NCBI GenBank assembly: GCA_021108055.1
Contig: JAIORR010000288.1
Location: 1-13,063, forward strand
Origin: Candidatus Cloacimonadota bacterium
Lineage (GTDB): Bacteria > Cloacimonadota > Cloacimonadia > Cloacimonadales > TCS61
DNA length: 13,063 nt
Direction of reading: 5' to 3'
Of this stretch, positions 1 to 7,492 are shown piece after piece (positions within the stretch are counted from its first letter, which is position 1; every line of letters starts with the position of its first letter). The notes under the pieces are model-generated. The model had not been told where the DNA came from, searched no databases, and saw only the letters and a list, made by a program, of their open reading frames with translations. Made by a program: the position numbers and the translations under genes.

Positions 1-25
1 GTGAAATAGTCTTTCAGAATTTCAC
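1..25. repeat. Short inverted repeat at the window edge
   Basis: GTGAAAT at 1-7 is matched by its exact reverse complement ATTTCAC at 19-25, leaving an 11-nt loop. No T-tract follows, so it does not look like a plus-strand terminator. It may be one end of a larger element cut by the window edge. The rest of 26-205 is AT-rich and shows no convincing gene or RNA. Confidence 0.35.
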
Positions 26-205
26 GGGTCATAAAATCAGTGGTTAGAATTTGAGATAGATACTAATGTATGTTCTAAGTTCGTGAGGTATCCCTTAAGC
101 ATTGTCGTTTTCGAGTAATCTATAAGCTTAAAAAAATCAATTTCCTGATGTTTTATGGTTGTTAAACGTAACATATCTATTTTCTTTAAGTTACGGAAAA
201 AGTGC

Positions 206-217
206 TTGACAGATAAT
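206..217 (+). promoter_or_regulatory. Possible promoter elements upstream of the HU gene
   Basis: A perfect TTGACA lies at 206-211 and is immediately followed by GATAAT at 212-217, one mismatch from TATAAT. The two cannot be used together because there is no spacer. If TTGACA is the -35, the -10 region near 229-234 is poor; if GATAAT is the -10, the -35 region near 189-194 is poor. The location, 54-65 nt before the HU start, suits a promoter, but the exact elements are unresolved. Confidence 0.35.
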
Positions 218-270
218 CGCTACTTTTAAAGAAGGAATAGCGTTAGTAATTATATAAGGAGATATAAATT

Positions 271-567
271 ATGACAAAAGCAGATTTAGTAAAAAATGTT
301 TCGGATGAAACAGGAATTATCCGTAAGGATGTAGCTCTTTCAGTTGATGCTTTTCTGGAAGCAGTTAAAGATGCCATGAAAGGTGGTAAGCACATTGAGA
401 TCAGGGGATTTGGTACTTTCAAATTGAAGGTTCGTAAAGAGCGTGTTGGAAGAAATCCAAAAACAGAAGAAAAAGTAATTGTTCCCAAGAGAGTTGTTCC
501 AACATTTAAATTCTCAAAAGCATTTAAAGACGAAGTTAACGAATCTAACAAAAGTATTCTTAAATAA
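271..567 (+). CDS. HU/IHF-family DNA-binding protein
   Basis: This 98-residue protein is a nucleoid-associated histone-like protein that bends and compacts DNA as a dimer. It starts with MTKADLVKNVSDETG, the typical helical dimerisation region. Around residues 46-65 it has the family signature IRGFGTFKLKVRKERVGRNP, where the beta-arm begins, followed by the arm and the 'VPTFKFSKAFKDEV' end. Length (90-100 residues) is normal. The start is supported by AAGGAG at 256-261, nine bases before the ATG. It is first in a two-gene unit with the tiny ribosomal-protein-like gene 15 bp downstream. HU and IHF subunits are hard to tell apart by sequence alone, so no gene symbol is assigned. The family call is secure. 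Confidence 0.95.
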   Translation: MTKADLVKNVSDETGIIRKDVALSVDAFLEAVKDAMKGGKHIEIRGFGTFKLKVRKERVGRNPKTEEKVIVPKRVVPTFKFSKAFKDEVNESNKSILK

Positions 568-582
568 TTATTTGGAGGATCA

Positions 583-678
583 ATGCCCTGCGGGAAAAAA
601 AGAAAAAGATTCAAGATAAGTAATCACAAAAGAAAAAAACGATTACGCAAAAACAGACATAAAAAGAAAGGTAAATAA
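583..678 (+). CDS. Tiny basic ribosomal protein, AURKAIP1/COX24 (mS38/bS22-like) family
   Basis: A 31-residue, extremely Lys/Arg-rich protein beginning MPCGKKRKRFKISNHKRKKR and ending in NRHKKKGK. The pattern (K/R)KRxKxxxHKRKKRLRKNRHK matches the AURKAIP1/COX24 domain, known as mS38 in mitochondrial ribosomes and related to bS22 of mycobacterial small subunits, which sits near the decoding-centre end of helix 44. A ribosomal role here is inferred from that similarity. GGAGG at 574-578, four bases before the ATG, is a strong ribosome-binding site, and the gene follows the HU stop codon by 15 bp, so the two are probably co-transcribed. Its small size makes it easy for automatic gene callers to miss. 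The poly-Lys composition alone could mislead, but the ordered motif and the good RBS argue for a real gene. Confidence 0.85.
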   Translation: MPCGKKRKRFKISNHKRKKRLRKNRHKKKGK

Positions 679-706
679 ACTTCAAAAAAGTTTTATCCAA
701 AAATAT

Positions 707-743
707 ACCGGAGTTTTGAAAAAAGACTTCGGTTATTTTTTTT
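707..743 (+). terminator. Rho-independent terminator of the HU operon, possibly bidirectional
   Basis: A nine-pair stem joins 707-715 (ACCGGAGTT) to 725-733 (GACTTCGGT) with two G-U wobbles, followed by eight Ts at 736-743. On the minus strand the same stem is followed by a weaker T-rich stretch (complement of the As around 695-703), so it may also end transcription of the converging DUF523 gene, whose stop codon overlaps the T-tract. Confidence 0.85.
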
Positions 744-1155
744 ATAGATCTTCTTCTGTTATAATGTTTATTCCGTTTTGTTTAAGGAGTTTTGTGGTGA
801 TTCCATCACCATCGATGATCTTCCCGTTATGAGTGCCGTCGTATATTTTTCCTGCTCCGCAGGAAGGGGAATTCTGTTTTAATATTGCCTTTTTACAGTC
901 GATCATTTTTGCTATTTTCAGAGTTTCTTTTGCACCCTTTCTAAAATTTGAAGTAACATCTTTTCCAGTTTTATCGATTACTTTAGCGCCGTTTATTTCC
1001 GAAGGTATGCGGGGAGTTGGTAATCCTCCCAGTTGTTCCGGGCAAACAGGCATCGCAAAACCGCTTTTCACCATTTCGATAATTTTCTGGTTGGCGTTAT
1101 CTTTACCATCATACCTGCATTTGATCCCGACCAGACATGCACTTACTAATATCAT
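742..1155 (-). CDS. DUF523 / TudS-like (2-thiouracil desulfurase family) protein
   Basis: A 137-residue protein opening with ILVSACLVGIKCRYDGK, followed by a CPEQLGGLPTPRIPSEI block (Cys38) and KQNSPSCGAGKIYDGT (Cys99). These three blocks define the DUF523 family. Characterised members (TudS) bind an oxygen-sensitive [4Fe-4S] cluster through three cysteines and remove sulfur from 2-thiouracil. The likely equivalents here are Cys7, Cys38 and Cys99; Cys13 and Cys87 are additional. The assignment of individual ligands is inference. The protein has the short form without a fused DUF1722 domain. It lies 173 bp downstream of mutS on the same strand, separated by a palindromic repeat, and converges on the HU operon. 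Its upstream RBS is weak (AGAGAG). Substrate in this organism is unknown. Confidence 0.88.
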   Translation of the reverse strand: MILVSACLVGIKCRYDGKDNANQKIIEMVKSGFAMPVCPEQLGGLPTPRIPSEINGAKVIDKTGKDVTSNFRKGAKETLKIAKMIDCKKAILKQNSPSCGAGKIYDGTHNGKIIDGDGITTKLLKQNGINIITEEDL

Positions 1156-1188
1156 TTCTTATTGCTCTCTATTATAAATGGAAAAATA

Positions 1189-1254
1189 TCATTCCCAACT
1201 ACGATGGGGAATCTTTCTTTTAACGTTCTTAGATTTCTGCTTTCGCGGGAATGA
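1189..1254. repeat. REP-like palindromic intergenic repeat
   Basis: The 66-bp element is bounded by TCATTCCC (1189-1196) and its exact inverse GGGAATGA (1247-1254). Each half also folds on itself. ATTCCC (1191-1196) pairs with GGGAAT (1207-1212), and ATTTCTGC (1233-1240) pairs with GCGGGAAT (1245-1252) across a TTTC loop with two G-U wobbles. A further TCATTCC occurs just downstream at about 1271-1277. This resembles the GGGAATGA-type dispersed repeats found between genes in many bacteria. It lies between mutS and the DUF523 gene. Copy number in the genome cannot be seen from here. Confidence 0.65.
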
Positions 1255-1328
1255 CAAGGAGTAAGTGTTGTCATTCCTTCAGATGGTTGAACTTGTGAAC
1301 TATTCATAATGATCGGATATTGTAAACA

Positions 1329-1820
1329 TCATAGCTTTTCCTGTAGTTCAGATAGTTTCTTGATTGCTTCTATTGGCGTCAGGTTATTCACATCGAGTTT
1401 TTTTATTTCTTCCAGGATTTCATTTTTTTTCTCTGATTTTTCAATTATTACATCGAATATATCCATTTGGGAAATTTCTTTACCAAGTTGTTTTTTTGCT
1501 TTTGCCGAAAGACCTTGAGCACTTAATTCATGTTCTTCCAGGTTATTCAATATCTGTTTTGCGCGTTTTATTACATTGTTGGGAATTCCTGCCAGTCGGG
1601 CAACCTGAATGCCGTAACTCTGGCTTGCAAAACCGCGTTCTATCTTTCTCAGGAAGATAATTTTATCATTCCACTCTTTCACGACAATATTATAATTTTT
1701 AACTCTCGGCAAAATATTTTCGAGTTCCGTAAGCTCGTGATAATGTGTTGCAAATAGTGTTTTTGCAGCGATCCTGGGATCATTATGAATATGTTCTACG
1801 ATCGCCCAGGCAAGGCTCAA
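1329..1820 (-). CDS. mutS: MutS C-terminal fragment (frameshifted mutS, 3' part)
   Basis: This 163-residue frame continues MutS after the frame break. In frame just upstream of its nominal TTG start lies 'FDG' (1829-1821), then LSLAWAIVEHI and the conserved LFATHYHELTELE block holding the ATPase switch histidine. RKIERGFASQSYGIQVARLA follows, then NVIKRAKQIL and the helical C-terminal tail. The TTG (1818-1820) overlaps the upstream fragment's TGA (1817-1819), so translational coupling is conceivable, but no Shine-Dalgarno sequence supports an independent start. The fragment lacks a nucleotide-binding P-loop and could not act alone. It is best read as the severed end of mutS; the two parts plus the missing codons add up to about 875 residues, normal for MutS. 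Confidence 0.9.
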   Translation of the reverse strand: MSLAWAIVEHIHNDPRIAAKTLFATHYHELTELENILPRVKNYNIVVKEWNDKIIFLRKIERGFASQSYGIQVARLAGIPNNVIKRAKQILNNLEEHELSAQGLSAKAKKQLGKEISQMDIFDVIIEKSEKKNEILEEIKKLDVNNLTPIEAIKKLSELQEKL

Positions 1821-3934
1821 TCCATCGAAACATCGAGAAGGATAAGAGAATTGGAGGTGGCAGAGTTAAGAATATTTGCGGTTTCGATCATTTCCACAAG
1901 AAAGGTGCTTTGTCCCATTGCCAGGTTATCGGAAGCACCAACCCTGGTGAATACTTTATCAAAGATCGGCAGATTTGCAGATTCAGCAGGAAGGAAGCTT
2001 CCCATTTGAGCCATTATGGCAAGAAGTCCAACCTGCCTGAGATAAGTTGATTTTCCGGCCATATTCGGACCGGTGATAAGAATTATCAAGTGGTCTTGAT
2101 CATTCATATTTACATCATTTGGAATGAATTCTTCATTTTCAAGAATTTTTTCAATAACAGGATGACGGCTATTCTTGATCTCAATAATTCCATCTTCATT
2201 AAAAACAGGTTTGATATAATTATTATGATATGCGATAACTGCAAGGTTTGAGAGCACATCCAGATTGGAAATGACTTCCACATATTTCTGCATTATCTCC
2301 ACTTTTTCATAAAGAATTTCTCTGATCCTGGTAAAAAGTTCATATTCAAGGTTTTTTATTCTTTCTTCCGCACCCAGCACTTTTGCTTCATATTCTTTTA
2401 ATTGCGGACTGATAAATCTTTCCGCATTAACAAGGGTCTGTTTGCGGATATAATTATCCGGTACTTTATCTTTGTGTGTTTTAGTAACTTCGATGTAATA
2501 GCCAAAGACTCTATTATAATTTACTTTCAGAGAACTAATGCCTGTTTTTTTTCGTTCTTCATCTTCCAGTTTTGCAATCCAGCTCTTTCCACTTTTACTT
2601 ATTTCACGCAGCTCATCAAGATCTGTATTATGACCGTCTCTGATGATGTTTCCATCAGTTATTTGCAGCGGCGGTTCTTCTACTATAGATTTTTTTATCA
2701 GATCCAATATTTCCGAATAATCCAGAATATTGTCTTTCAGAGATAGTATTAATGAATTATCAAATTCTTGTAACAGTTCGGAGATCAGAGGTGCTGTTTC
2801 CAGATAATTTTTCAAAGCAATCGCATCTCGAGGATTTATGCGCATTGTTCCTATCTTACCGATTATCCGGCTGAGGTCGCCTATTTTTTCCAGAATGGAA
2901 CGCAGGTCGGAAGTTAAAGCAAAATTTTCTTTAAAACATTTCACAGCAGCAGATCGGGTTTCGATAGCTTTGATATCGAGAAGAGGATTCAGAAGCCATT
3001 CTCTTAATTTTCTTGCTCCCATCGGTGTCTTGGTTTTATCGAGGATAGAGATCAAAGTTCCAAAATTTGTTCCGTAACGAATGGACTTTGTTAGTTCTAG
3101 GTTTCGCCTCGATGTTTCATCTACCTGCATATAATTTTCGAGAGAATAATATCGAAGCTGACTGATATGTTTCAGATTCTCGTTTTTCAAAGATCTGATA
3201 TAAGCCAGTGCAACTCCGGCAGCAGTTTTCCCAAAGGGTCTATTCTCTGTTCCAAATCCTTCTAATGTTGCAATTTTAAAATGATCTTTCAATAAACGTT
3301 CTGCTTCATCCGCATCGAAATACCAGCTATCAAAGACAGTTATTGTTGGCTTGTACTCAAGAACGAGTTTATTAATTTCTTTTTCAATATTCTCATTTTC
3401 GATGACGATCTCTGCCGGTTTCAGTCGCATGATCTCATTTTTCAATTGAGATGGGGATATTTCTGAATAAAGGAAATCACCGGTAGAAACGTCGATAGCA
3501 GCTATTCCAATCTTGTCATTTTTCTCATTTTTATAAAGTGAAATCAGGTAATTGTGCTCGATCTTATCTATCAGGTGATCGTCTATTATCGAACCGGGAG
3601 TGATAATATCGATGATACCTCTTTTTACAAGACCTTTTGCGAGTTTTGGATCTTCCATTTGTTCACAGATAACCACCTTGATTCCCTGTTTGACAAGCTT
3701 ATCGAGATAGTTATCCAGAGCGTGATAAGGAAAACCTGCCAGCGGGATGGGATCATCTGCTTTTTTGTTTCGTGCGGTAAGGGTTATTCCTAATATTTTG
3801 GAAGCTTTCCTGGCATCCTCAAAGAATGTTTCATAGAAATCTCCCATTCTGAATAACAGCAGTTTATCCGGATGCTGATTCTTAATATCAAGAAACTGTT
3901 TCAGCATTGGCGTGATCTTAGATTTCTTTTTCAT
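1817..3934 (-). CDS. mutS: DNA mismatch repair protein MutS, N-terminal part (frameshifted before its end)
   Basis: The 705-residue frame holds most of MutS, the ATPase that recognises base mismatches and small loops in DNA. It has the mismatch-reading Phe-X-Glu motif (Phe33-Tyr34-Glu35 in GDFYETFFEDA), connector, lever and clamp regions, and the Walker A loop GPNMAGKST (Lys628). The ABC-type motif GASDNLAMGQSTFLVEM follows, then the Walker B strand LILLD (Asp701). After Asp701 the frame runs into VSMD and a stop instead of the expected E-I-G-R-G-T-S-T-F-D-G. FDG is found in the next frame after only 2 nt where 24 are expected. So about 22 nt are missing, including the catalytic glutamate. 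As written, the gene cannot encode an active ATPase. It follows the SPOR gene by 20 bp in the rho operon and lacks a clear Shine-Dalgarno site. Confidence 0.95.
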   Translation of the reverse strand: MKKKSKITPMLKQFLDIKNQHPDKLLLFRMGDFYETFFEDARKASKILGITLTARNKKADDPIPLAGFPYHALDNYLDKLVKQGIKVVICEQMEDPKLAKGLVKRGIIDIITPGSIIDDHLIDKIEHNYLISLYKNEKNDKIGIAAIDVSTGDFLYSEISPSQLKNEIMRLKPAEIVIENENIEKEINKLVLEYKPTITVFDSWYFDADEAERLLKDHFKIATLEGFGTENRPFGKTAAGVALAYIRSLKNENLKHISQLRYYSLENYMQVDETSRRNLELTKSIRYGTNFGTLISILDKTKTPMGARKLREWLLNPLLDIKAIETRSAAVKCFKENFALTSDLRSILEKIGDLSRIIGKIGTMRINPRDAIALKNYLETAPLISELLQEFDNSLILSLKDNILDYSEILDLIKKSIVEEPPLQITDGNIIRDGHNTDLDELREISKSGKSWIAKLEDEERKKTGISSLKVNYNRVFGYYIEVTKTHKDKVPDNYIRKQTLVNAERFISPQLKEYEAKVLGAEERIKNLEYELFTRIREILYEKVEIMQKYVEVISNLDVLSNLAVIAYHNNYIKPVFNEDGIIEIKNSRHPVIEKILENEEFIPNDVNMNDQDHLIILITGPNMAGKSTYLRQVGLLAIMAQMGSFLPAESANLPIFDKVFTRVGASDNLAMGQSTFLVEMIETANILNSATSNSLILLDVSMD

Positions 3935-3954
3935 TTCAAATTATTAAAATAAAT

Positions 3955-4911
3955 TTAGTATCTTTTTATTACATACGTTTTAAAATCATTTTCTTCAAGT
4001 TTTTTAATTGCATTTTTCAGTTTTTCACCTTTTTTAAAAGGTCCCACTGCAACAACATATAACTTGTTATTATTTTTTATTTTTGGAAAGATAATATATT
4101 TATATTTTAATCTTGCTATCTTCTTTCCTAATTTCTCAGCATTTTCTTTTGAACCGAAAGCTCCAATCTGGACATATATCTTCAAGTCTCTGCCGGTGGC
4201 GGCTTTACTTTCTTCTTCCGGTTCTATGCTGCGATAAAAGTTGATCTTCGTAACGTCCATATCGATCTTATTTCCACTTCTCATATTATAAATTCTATCT
4301 TCGGCAATATAGCTGTATTTGTGATAAGGATAATTTTGCCTGAGGTTTTTATAATGAATAAGAGCATCTTCATATTTTCCCAGGAATTCCTTACAGTATC
4401 CCATTTTGAAATGCAGGAGGGGGATGTTGTTTTTTATATATCTGGAAATTCGCAGTGTTTCCAGAGTATTATATGCACGCTGAAACATTTTTTGCTCGAT
4501 GTATCCTTCTGCGATTATGAAGTATGCAATTTCTATCTTATCGAAGTCGTTAGATTCGGCAATAAAGATCTGAGCAGAGATAATAGAAAGCTGGTATTTA
4601 TGAGATTTCAAGTATGCCTTTGCCAGCCAGTATTGCTTAATCCTGATTTCAGCAAGATGGATCTTTTTCAGATATTCGACAGCTTCTTCATAATTTCTTT
4701 TCAGGATATTTATCTTGGCAAGTTCCAAGAGTGCCAACTGTCCATAATAAGAATCGGTATGTTCGTTTGCCAGCAATTCGTATGATCCGATAAAATCATT
4801 TTCTTCTGCTCTTGCATTATCGTAGATTTCTTTTAGATGCTGATCGTTTGCTATTTGGGAAGATAAGGTTGATAGTACACATAAAAATATAATGATAGAA
4901 ACTTTTTTCAT
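3955..4911 (-). CDS. Exported TPR-like protein with C-terminal SPOR domain
   Basis: A 318-residue protein with an N-terminal signal peptide (MKKVSIIIFLCVLSTLSS) and no lipobox, so probably periplasmic or envelope-associated. Residues about 40-210 are helical repeats with TPR-like spacing, for example the Y-G-Q-L-A-L-L-E-L-A-K and GKYEDALIHYKNLRQNYP segments, as in the YbgF/BamD style of scaffold. Residues 243-318 form a SPOR domain (IYVQIGAFGSKENAEKL ... LYVVAVGPFKKGEKLKNAI). SPOR domains bind denuded peptidoglycan glycans and often place proteins at the division septum, so a cell-wall role is likely but unproven. It sits 3 bp after the U32 gene and 20 bp before mutS, so co-transcription is likely although the functions are unrelated. 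The upstream RBS is weak. Confidence 0.85.
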   Translation of the reverse strand: MKKVSIIIFLCVLSTLSSQIANDQHLKEIYDNARAEENDFIGSYELLANEHTDSYYGQLALLELAKINILKRNYEEAVEYLKKIHLAEIRIKQYWLAKAYLKSHKYQLSIISAQIFIAESNDFDKIEIAYFIIAEGYIEQKMFQRAYNTLETLRISRYIKNNIPLLHFKMGYCKEFLGKYEDALIHYKNLRQNYPYHKYSYIAEDRIYNMRSGNKIDMDVTKINFYRSIEPEEESKAATGRDLKIYVQIGAFGSKENAEKLGKKIARLKYKYIIFPKIKNNNKLYVVAVGPFKKGEKLKNAIKKLEENDFKTYVIKRY

Positions 4912-4914
4912 AGT

Positions 4915-6126
4915 TTATTTGTCCGATATTTTTTTTCTTATTATTCCGTGGGAAGGAATTTTTTGATCAGGTTCGATTTTTACTACTGTATTTGGTTTAG
5001 TTGATGAAATCGGTATTCCTTCATCATTAAAGATATTATTTACTTTCCACAAAAAATCTTCTTTCCTGTTCGGGAAGATGAATTCTATCTCATCTCCAAG
5101 CTGGAATTTTGCCCGGCTGGAAATGAATACGGAATTATTTTTTGTTTTCACGATCTCCCCGATAAATTGATAATCTCGAATATATGTAGAAGAATCATAA
5201 TATTGGGTTGCCGTGGAATCGAATTTATCGAAAAAAGCTTCGGTGTAATGACGATGACTGATCTTATTTAATTCATCATTGAAGATTTTCATTTTCTGGG
5301 AGCTTATATCCGAACCTGCATCTTGAAGAGCTTCTTTATAAATGCGTGTTACATTTGCCACATAATAAAGGCTTTTCATCCTGCCTTCTATCTTTACACT
5401 ATCGATGCCGATTTTGTTAATTTCCGGTAATCTGTTTATCAGGCACAGGTCTTTTGAGTTCAGGATGTAAGAACCGTATTTGTCTTCTTCTATCCGGAAA
5501 AATTCGTTTGGTCGTGATTTTTCTATGAGTTGATATTCCCATCTGCAGGGTTGAGTGCAATAGCCACTGTTTGCACTTCGAGCATTCAGGAAAGAACTCA
5601 GGAAACATCTGCCGGAATAGGACACACACATAGAGCCATGTATGAACATTTCCAGTTCGATATCCGGAATTTTTTCCCTGATATCTTTAATTTCGGAAAA
5701 TGTCAGTTCTCTTGCCAGGATTATTCTTTTTGCACCCTGCATCTTCCAGAATTCAGCAGATTTCCAGGAAATGACATTTGCTTGTGTACTTATATGTATT
5801 GGAAGTTCAGGAGCATTTTCTCTGGCAGTTAGAAAAACTGCAGGATCTGAAACGATGATTGCGTCGACATTGATTTTCTGCAGAAATTTAAGATATGATG
5901 GAAGTTTCTCAAGATCAGAATTATGAGCAAAGATGTTTACGGTAACGTATATTTTTTTATTTTTTTTATGGCAGAATTCAACAGCTTTTTCTAATTCTGC
6001 TTTTGAAAGATTTTCACTTTTTGCTCGCAGCCCGAAATCTTTTCCTGCTGTATAAACCGCATTAGCTCCAAAGGATATCGCATATTTTAATTTTTGCAGA
6101 TTTCCCGCAGGTGAAAGTAATTCCAT
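4915..6126 (-). CDS. U32-family protein, probable TrhP-type tRNA hydroxylation enzyme
   Basis: A 403-residue protein of the 'peptidase U32' family. Its start, MELLSPAGNLQKLKYAISFG, and the signature ELEMFIHGSMC (Cys167) are diagnostic. Cys167, Cys174, Cys190 and Cys228 have nearly the same spacing as the four [4Fe-4S] ligands reported for UbiU; Cys194 is an alternative third ligand. The name 'peptidase' is historical. Characterised relatives are TrhP/YegQ and its Bacillus homologues (tRNA U34 hydroxylation, using prephenate), RlhA (rRNA hydroxylation) and UbiU/UbiV (oxygen-independent ubiquinone synthesis). Length, the IEGRMKSLYYVANVTRIYKEA block and the C-terminal beta-barrel-like end best fit the TrhP group, an inference. 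Its ATG overlaps the rho stop codon by one base (TAATG), so translation is probably coupled to rho. Confidence 0.88.
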   Translation of the reverse strand: MELLSPAGNLQKLKYAISFGANAVYTAGKDFGLRAKSENLSKAELEKAVEFCHKKNKKIYVTVNIFAHNSDLEKLPSYLKFLQKINVDAIIVSDPAVFLTARENAPELPIHISTQANVISWKSAEFWKMQGAKRIILARELTFSEIKDIREKIPDIELEMFIHGSMCVSYSGRCFLSSFLNARSANSGYCTQPCRWEYQLIEKSRPNEFFRIEEDKYGSYILNSKDLCLINRLPEINKIGIDSVKIEGRMKSLYYVANVTRIYKEALQDAGSDISSQKMKIFNDELNKISHRHYTEAFFDKFDSTATQYYDSSTYIRDYQFIGEIVKTKNNSVFISSRAKFQLGDEIEFIFPNRKEDFLWKVNNIFNDEGIPISSTKPNTVVKIEPDQKIPSHGIIRKKISDK

Positions 6127-7388
6127 TAATGACTCATCACCCTCAATAATTCGGCGTTGTTCTTTGTTGCTAATACTTTTGTCTTCAGCATTTCAATACC
6201 TTTCAACGGACTCATTCCCTTCAGGAATTGTCTGAGCACGAACATTCGTTGAACTTCTTCTTTTGAAAGTAATAGTTCTTCCCTTCTTGTTCCGGATTTT
6301 ACAAGGTCGATTGCAGGATACATTCTATAATCGCTGATGGAACGATCTAATACCAGTTCCATATTTCCAGTACCTTTAAATTCTTCAAATATGACCTGAT
6401 CCATCCTGCTTCCGGTATCTACAAGAGCAGTTGCTATGATAGTAAGGCTTCCACTTTCCAGCGTGTTACGAGCAGCACCAAAGAATTTTTTCGGACGGTG
6501 AAGTGAACCTGCATCCAGTCCACCGGAAAGTACTCTGCCGCTTGATGGTTGAGCCATATTATATGCTCTTGCCAACCTGGTTATACTATCTAGCATGATG
6601 ACTACATCTTTTCCTAATTCCACCATTCTTTTAGCTTTTTCTATGGTCATTTCGGCTACCTGCAGGTGGTTGCGTGGCTGCTCATCAAATGTTGAGCTAA
6701 CTACTTCAGAGTTTGTTGGTATCAGTATCTTTTTCATTTCAGTTACTTCTTCCGGACGTTCATCTACCAGAAGAACGATAACATAAACTTCCGGGTGATT
6801 TGTTAGTATTGCATTTGCAATGTTTTGCATCAGTACGGTTTTACCGGTCCTGGGTGCAGATACAATGAGACCTCTCTGTCCTTTTCCGATAGGAGTGAAT
6901 AAATTTATTATCCTTGTAGATACATTATCCTGCTTTGTTTCAAGATTCAGTTGTTCTTCAGGATAGTAGGGAGTGAGTTTATCAAAGTATCTTACTTCTC
7001 TTACTGTCTGAGGGGCTTCCAGGTTGATAGAATCGACTCTGATCAAAGCAAAATATTTTTCATCTTCTTTTGGTGCTCTGGCAGGACCGGAAATGATGTG
7101 ACCTTTCTTTAGTCCAAATCTTTTTATCTGAGAACTTGAAACATAGATATCATTTCTTCCCTGTGTATAGTTGTTTTTCTTAAAACGAAGAAAACCATAT
7201 CCGTCTTCGACTACTTCCAGGCATCCAGATACAAAAGCTAATCCTTCCTGGGTTGCCTGCATCTCAAAAATCTTGTGAATAAGATCATTTTTTTTCAATC
7301 CGACAATATCATCGATTTCCAATTCTTTTGCTAACTTTTTTAATTGCGTCATCTTCATATCAAACAAAGTTGTTTGTTCTTCTTCCAT
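6126..7388 (-). CDS. rho: Transcription termination factor Rho
   Basis: A 420-residue hexameric RNA-dependent ATPase that ends transcription at Rho-dependent sites. The N-terminal helical segment (MTQLKKLAKELEIDDIVGLKK) is followed by the RNA-binding cold-shock-like domain with GYGFLRF (63-69) and NDIYVSSSQIKRFGL. The ATPase core has the Walker A loop SAPRTGKT (Lys183), catalytic Glu210 in VDERPEEVTEM, Walker B Asp267 in IMLDSITRLARAYN, the Q-loop region LSGGLDAGSLHRPKKFFGAARN, the R-loop FKGTGNMELVLDR and the arginine-finger region KSGTRREELL. Length matches the compact Rho form, with no large insertion. The ATG is preceded by AAAGGAG on the minus strand. It heads the rho-U32-SPOR-mutS operon and is divergent from the lamin-tail gene. 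Confidence 0.98.
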   Translation of the reverse strand: MEEEQTTLFDMKMTQLKKLAKELEIDDIVGLKKNDLIHKIFEMQATQEGLAFVSGCLEVVEDGYGFLRFKKNNYTQGRNDIYVSSSQIKRFGLKKGHIISGPARAPKEDEKYFALIRVDSINLEAPQTVREVRYFDKLTPYYPEEQLNLETKQDNVSTRIINLFTPIGKGQRGLIVSAPRTGKTVLMQNIANAILTNHPEVYVIVLLVDERPEEVTEMKKILIPTNSEVVSSTFDEQPRNHLQVAEMTIEKAKRMVELGKDVVIMLDSITRLARAYNMAQPSSGRVLSGGLDAGSLHRPKKFFGAARNTLESGSLTIIATALVDTGSRMDQVIFEEFKGTGNMELVLDRSISDYRMYPAIDLVKSGTRREELLLSKEEVQRMFVLRQFLKGMSPLKGIEMLKTKVLATKNNAELLRVMSH

Positions 7389-7426
7389 TTATTGCTCCTT
7401 TAAATTGTTTCTTAAATGCTGTGAGG

Positions 7427-7455
7427 ACAAAACTTTTAACACTGACAGGTGTCAA
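7427..7455 (-). promoter_or_regulatory. Putative rho promoter with overlapping palindrome
   Basis: On the minus strand a perfect TTGACA (7455-7450) is followed 17 nt later by TTTTGT (7432-7427), a weak -10 match. The -35 overlaps a 12-bp palindrome, TGACA-GG-TGTCA (7443-7454), which could be a repressor or activator site. The predicted transcript would have a short leader of roughly 30 nt before the rho ATG. Confidence 0.45.
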
Positions 7456-7492
7456 GTATTTTAAGAATTATTAGAGAAAATGAGAAAAGAAC

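Noticed and set aside
37..174. A 45-residue minus-strand reading frame (MLRLTTIKHQEIDFF...) upstream of HU
   Set aside because: It has no ribosome-binding site, no recognisable motif, and the open frame runs back towards the HU promoter region. Too short to support as a gene without conservation data.
1817..1834. Programmed frameshifting to join the two mutS parts
   Set aside because: A frame change alone could not restore the eight missing codons for E-I-G-R-G-T-S-T, so the product would still lack the catalytic glutamate.
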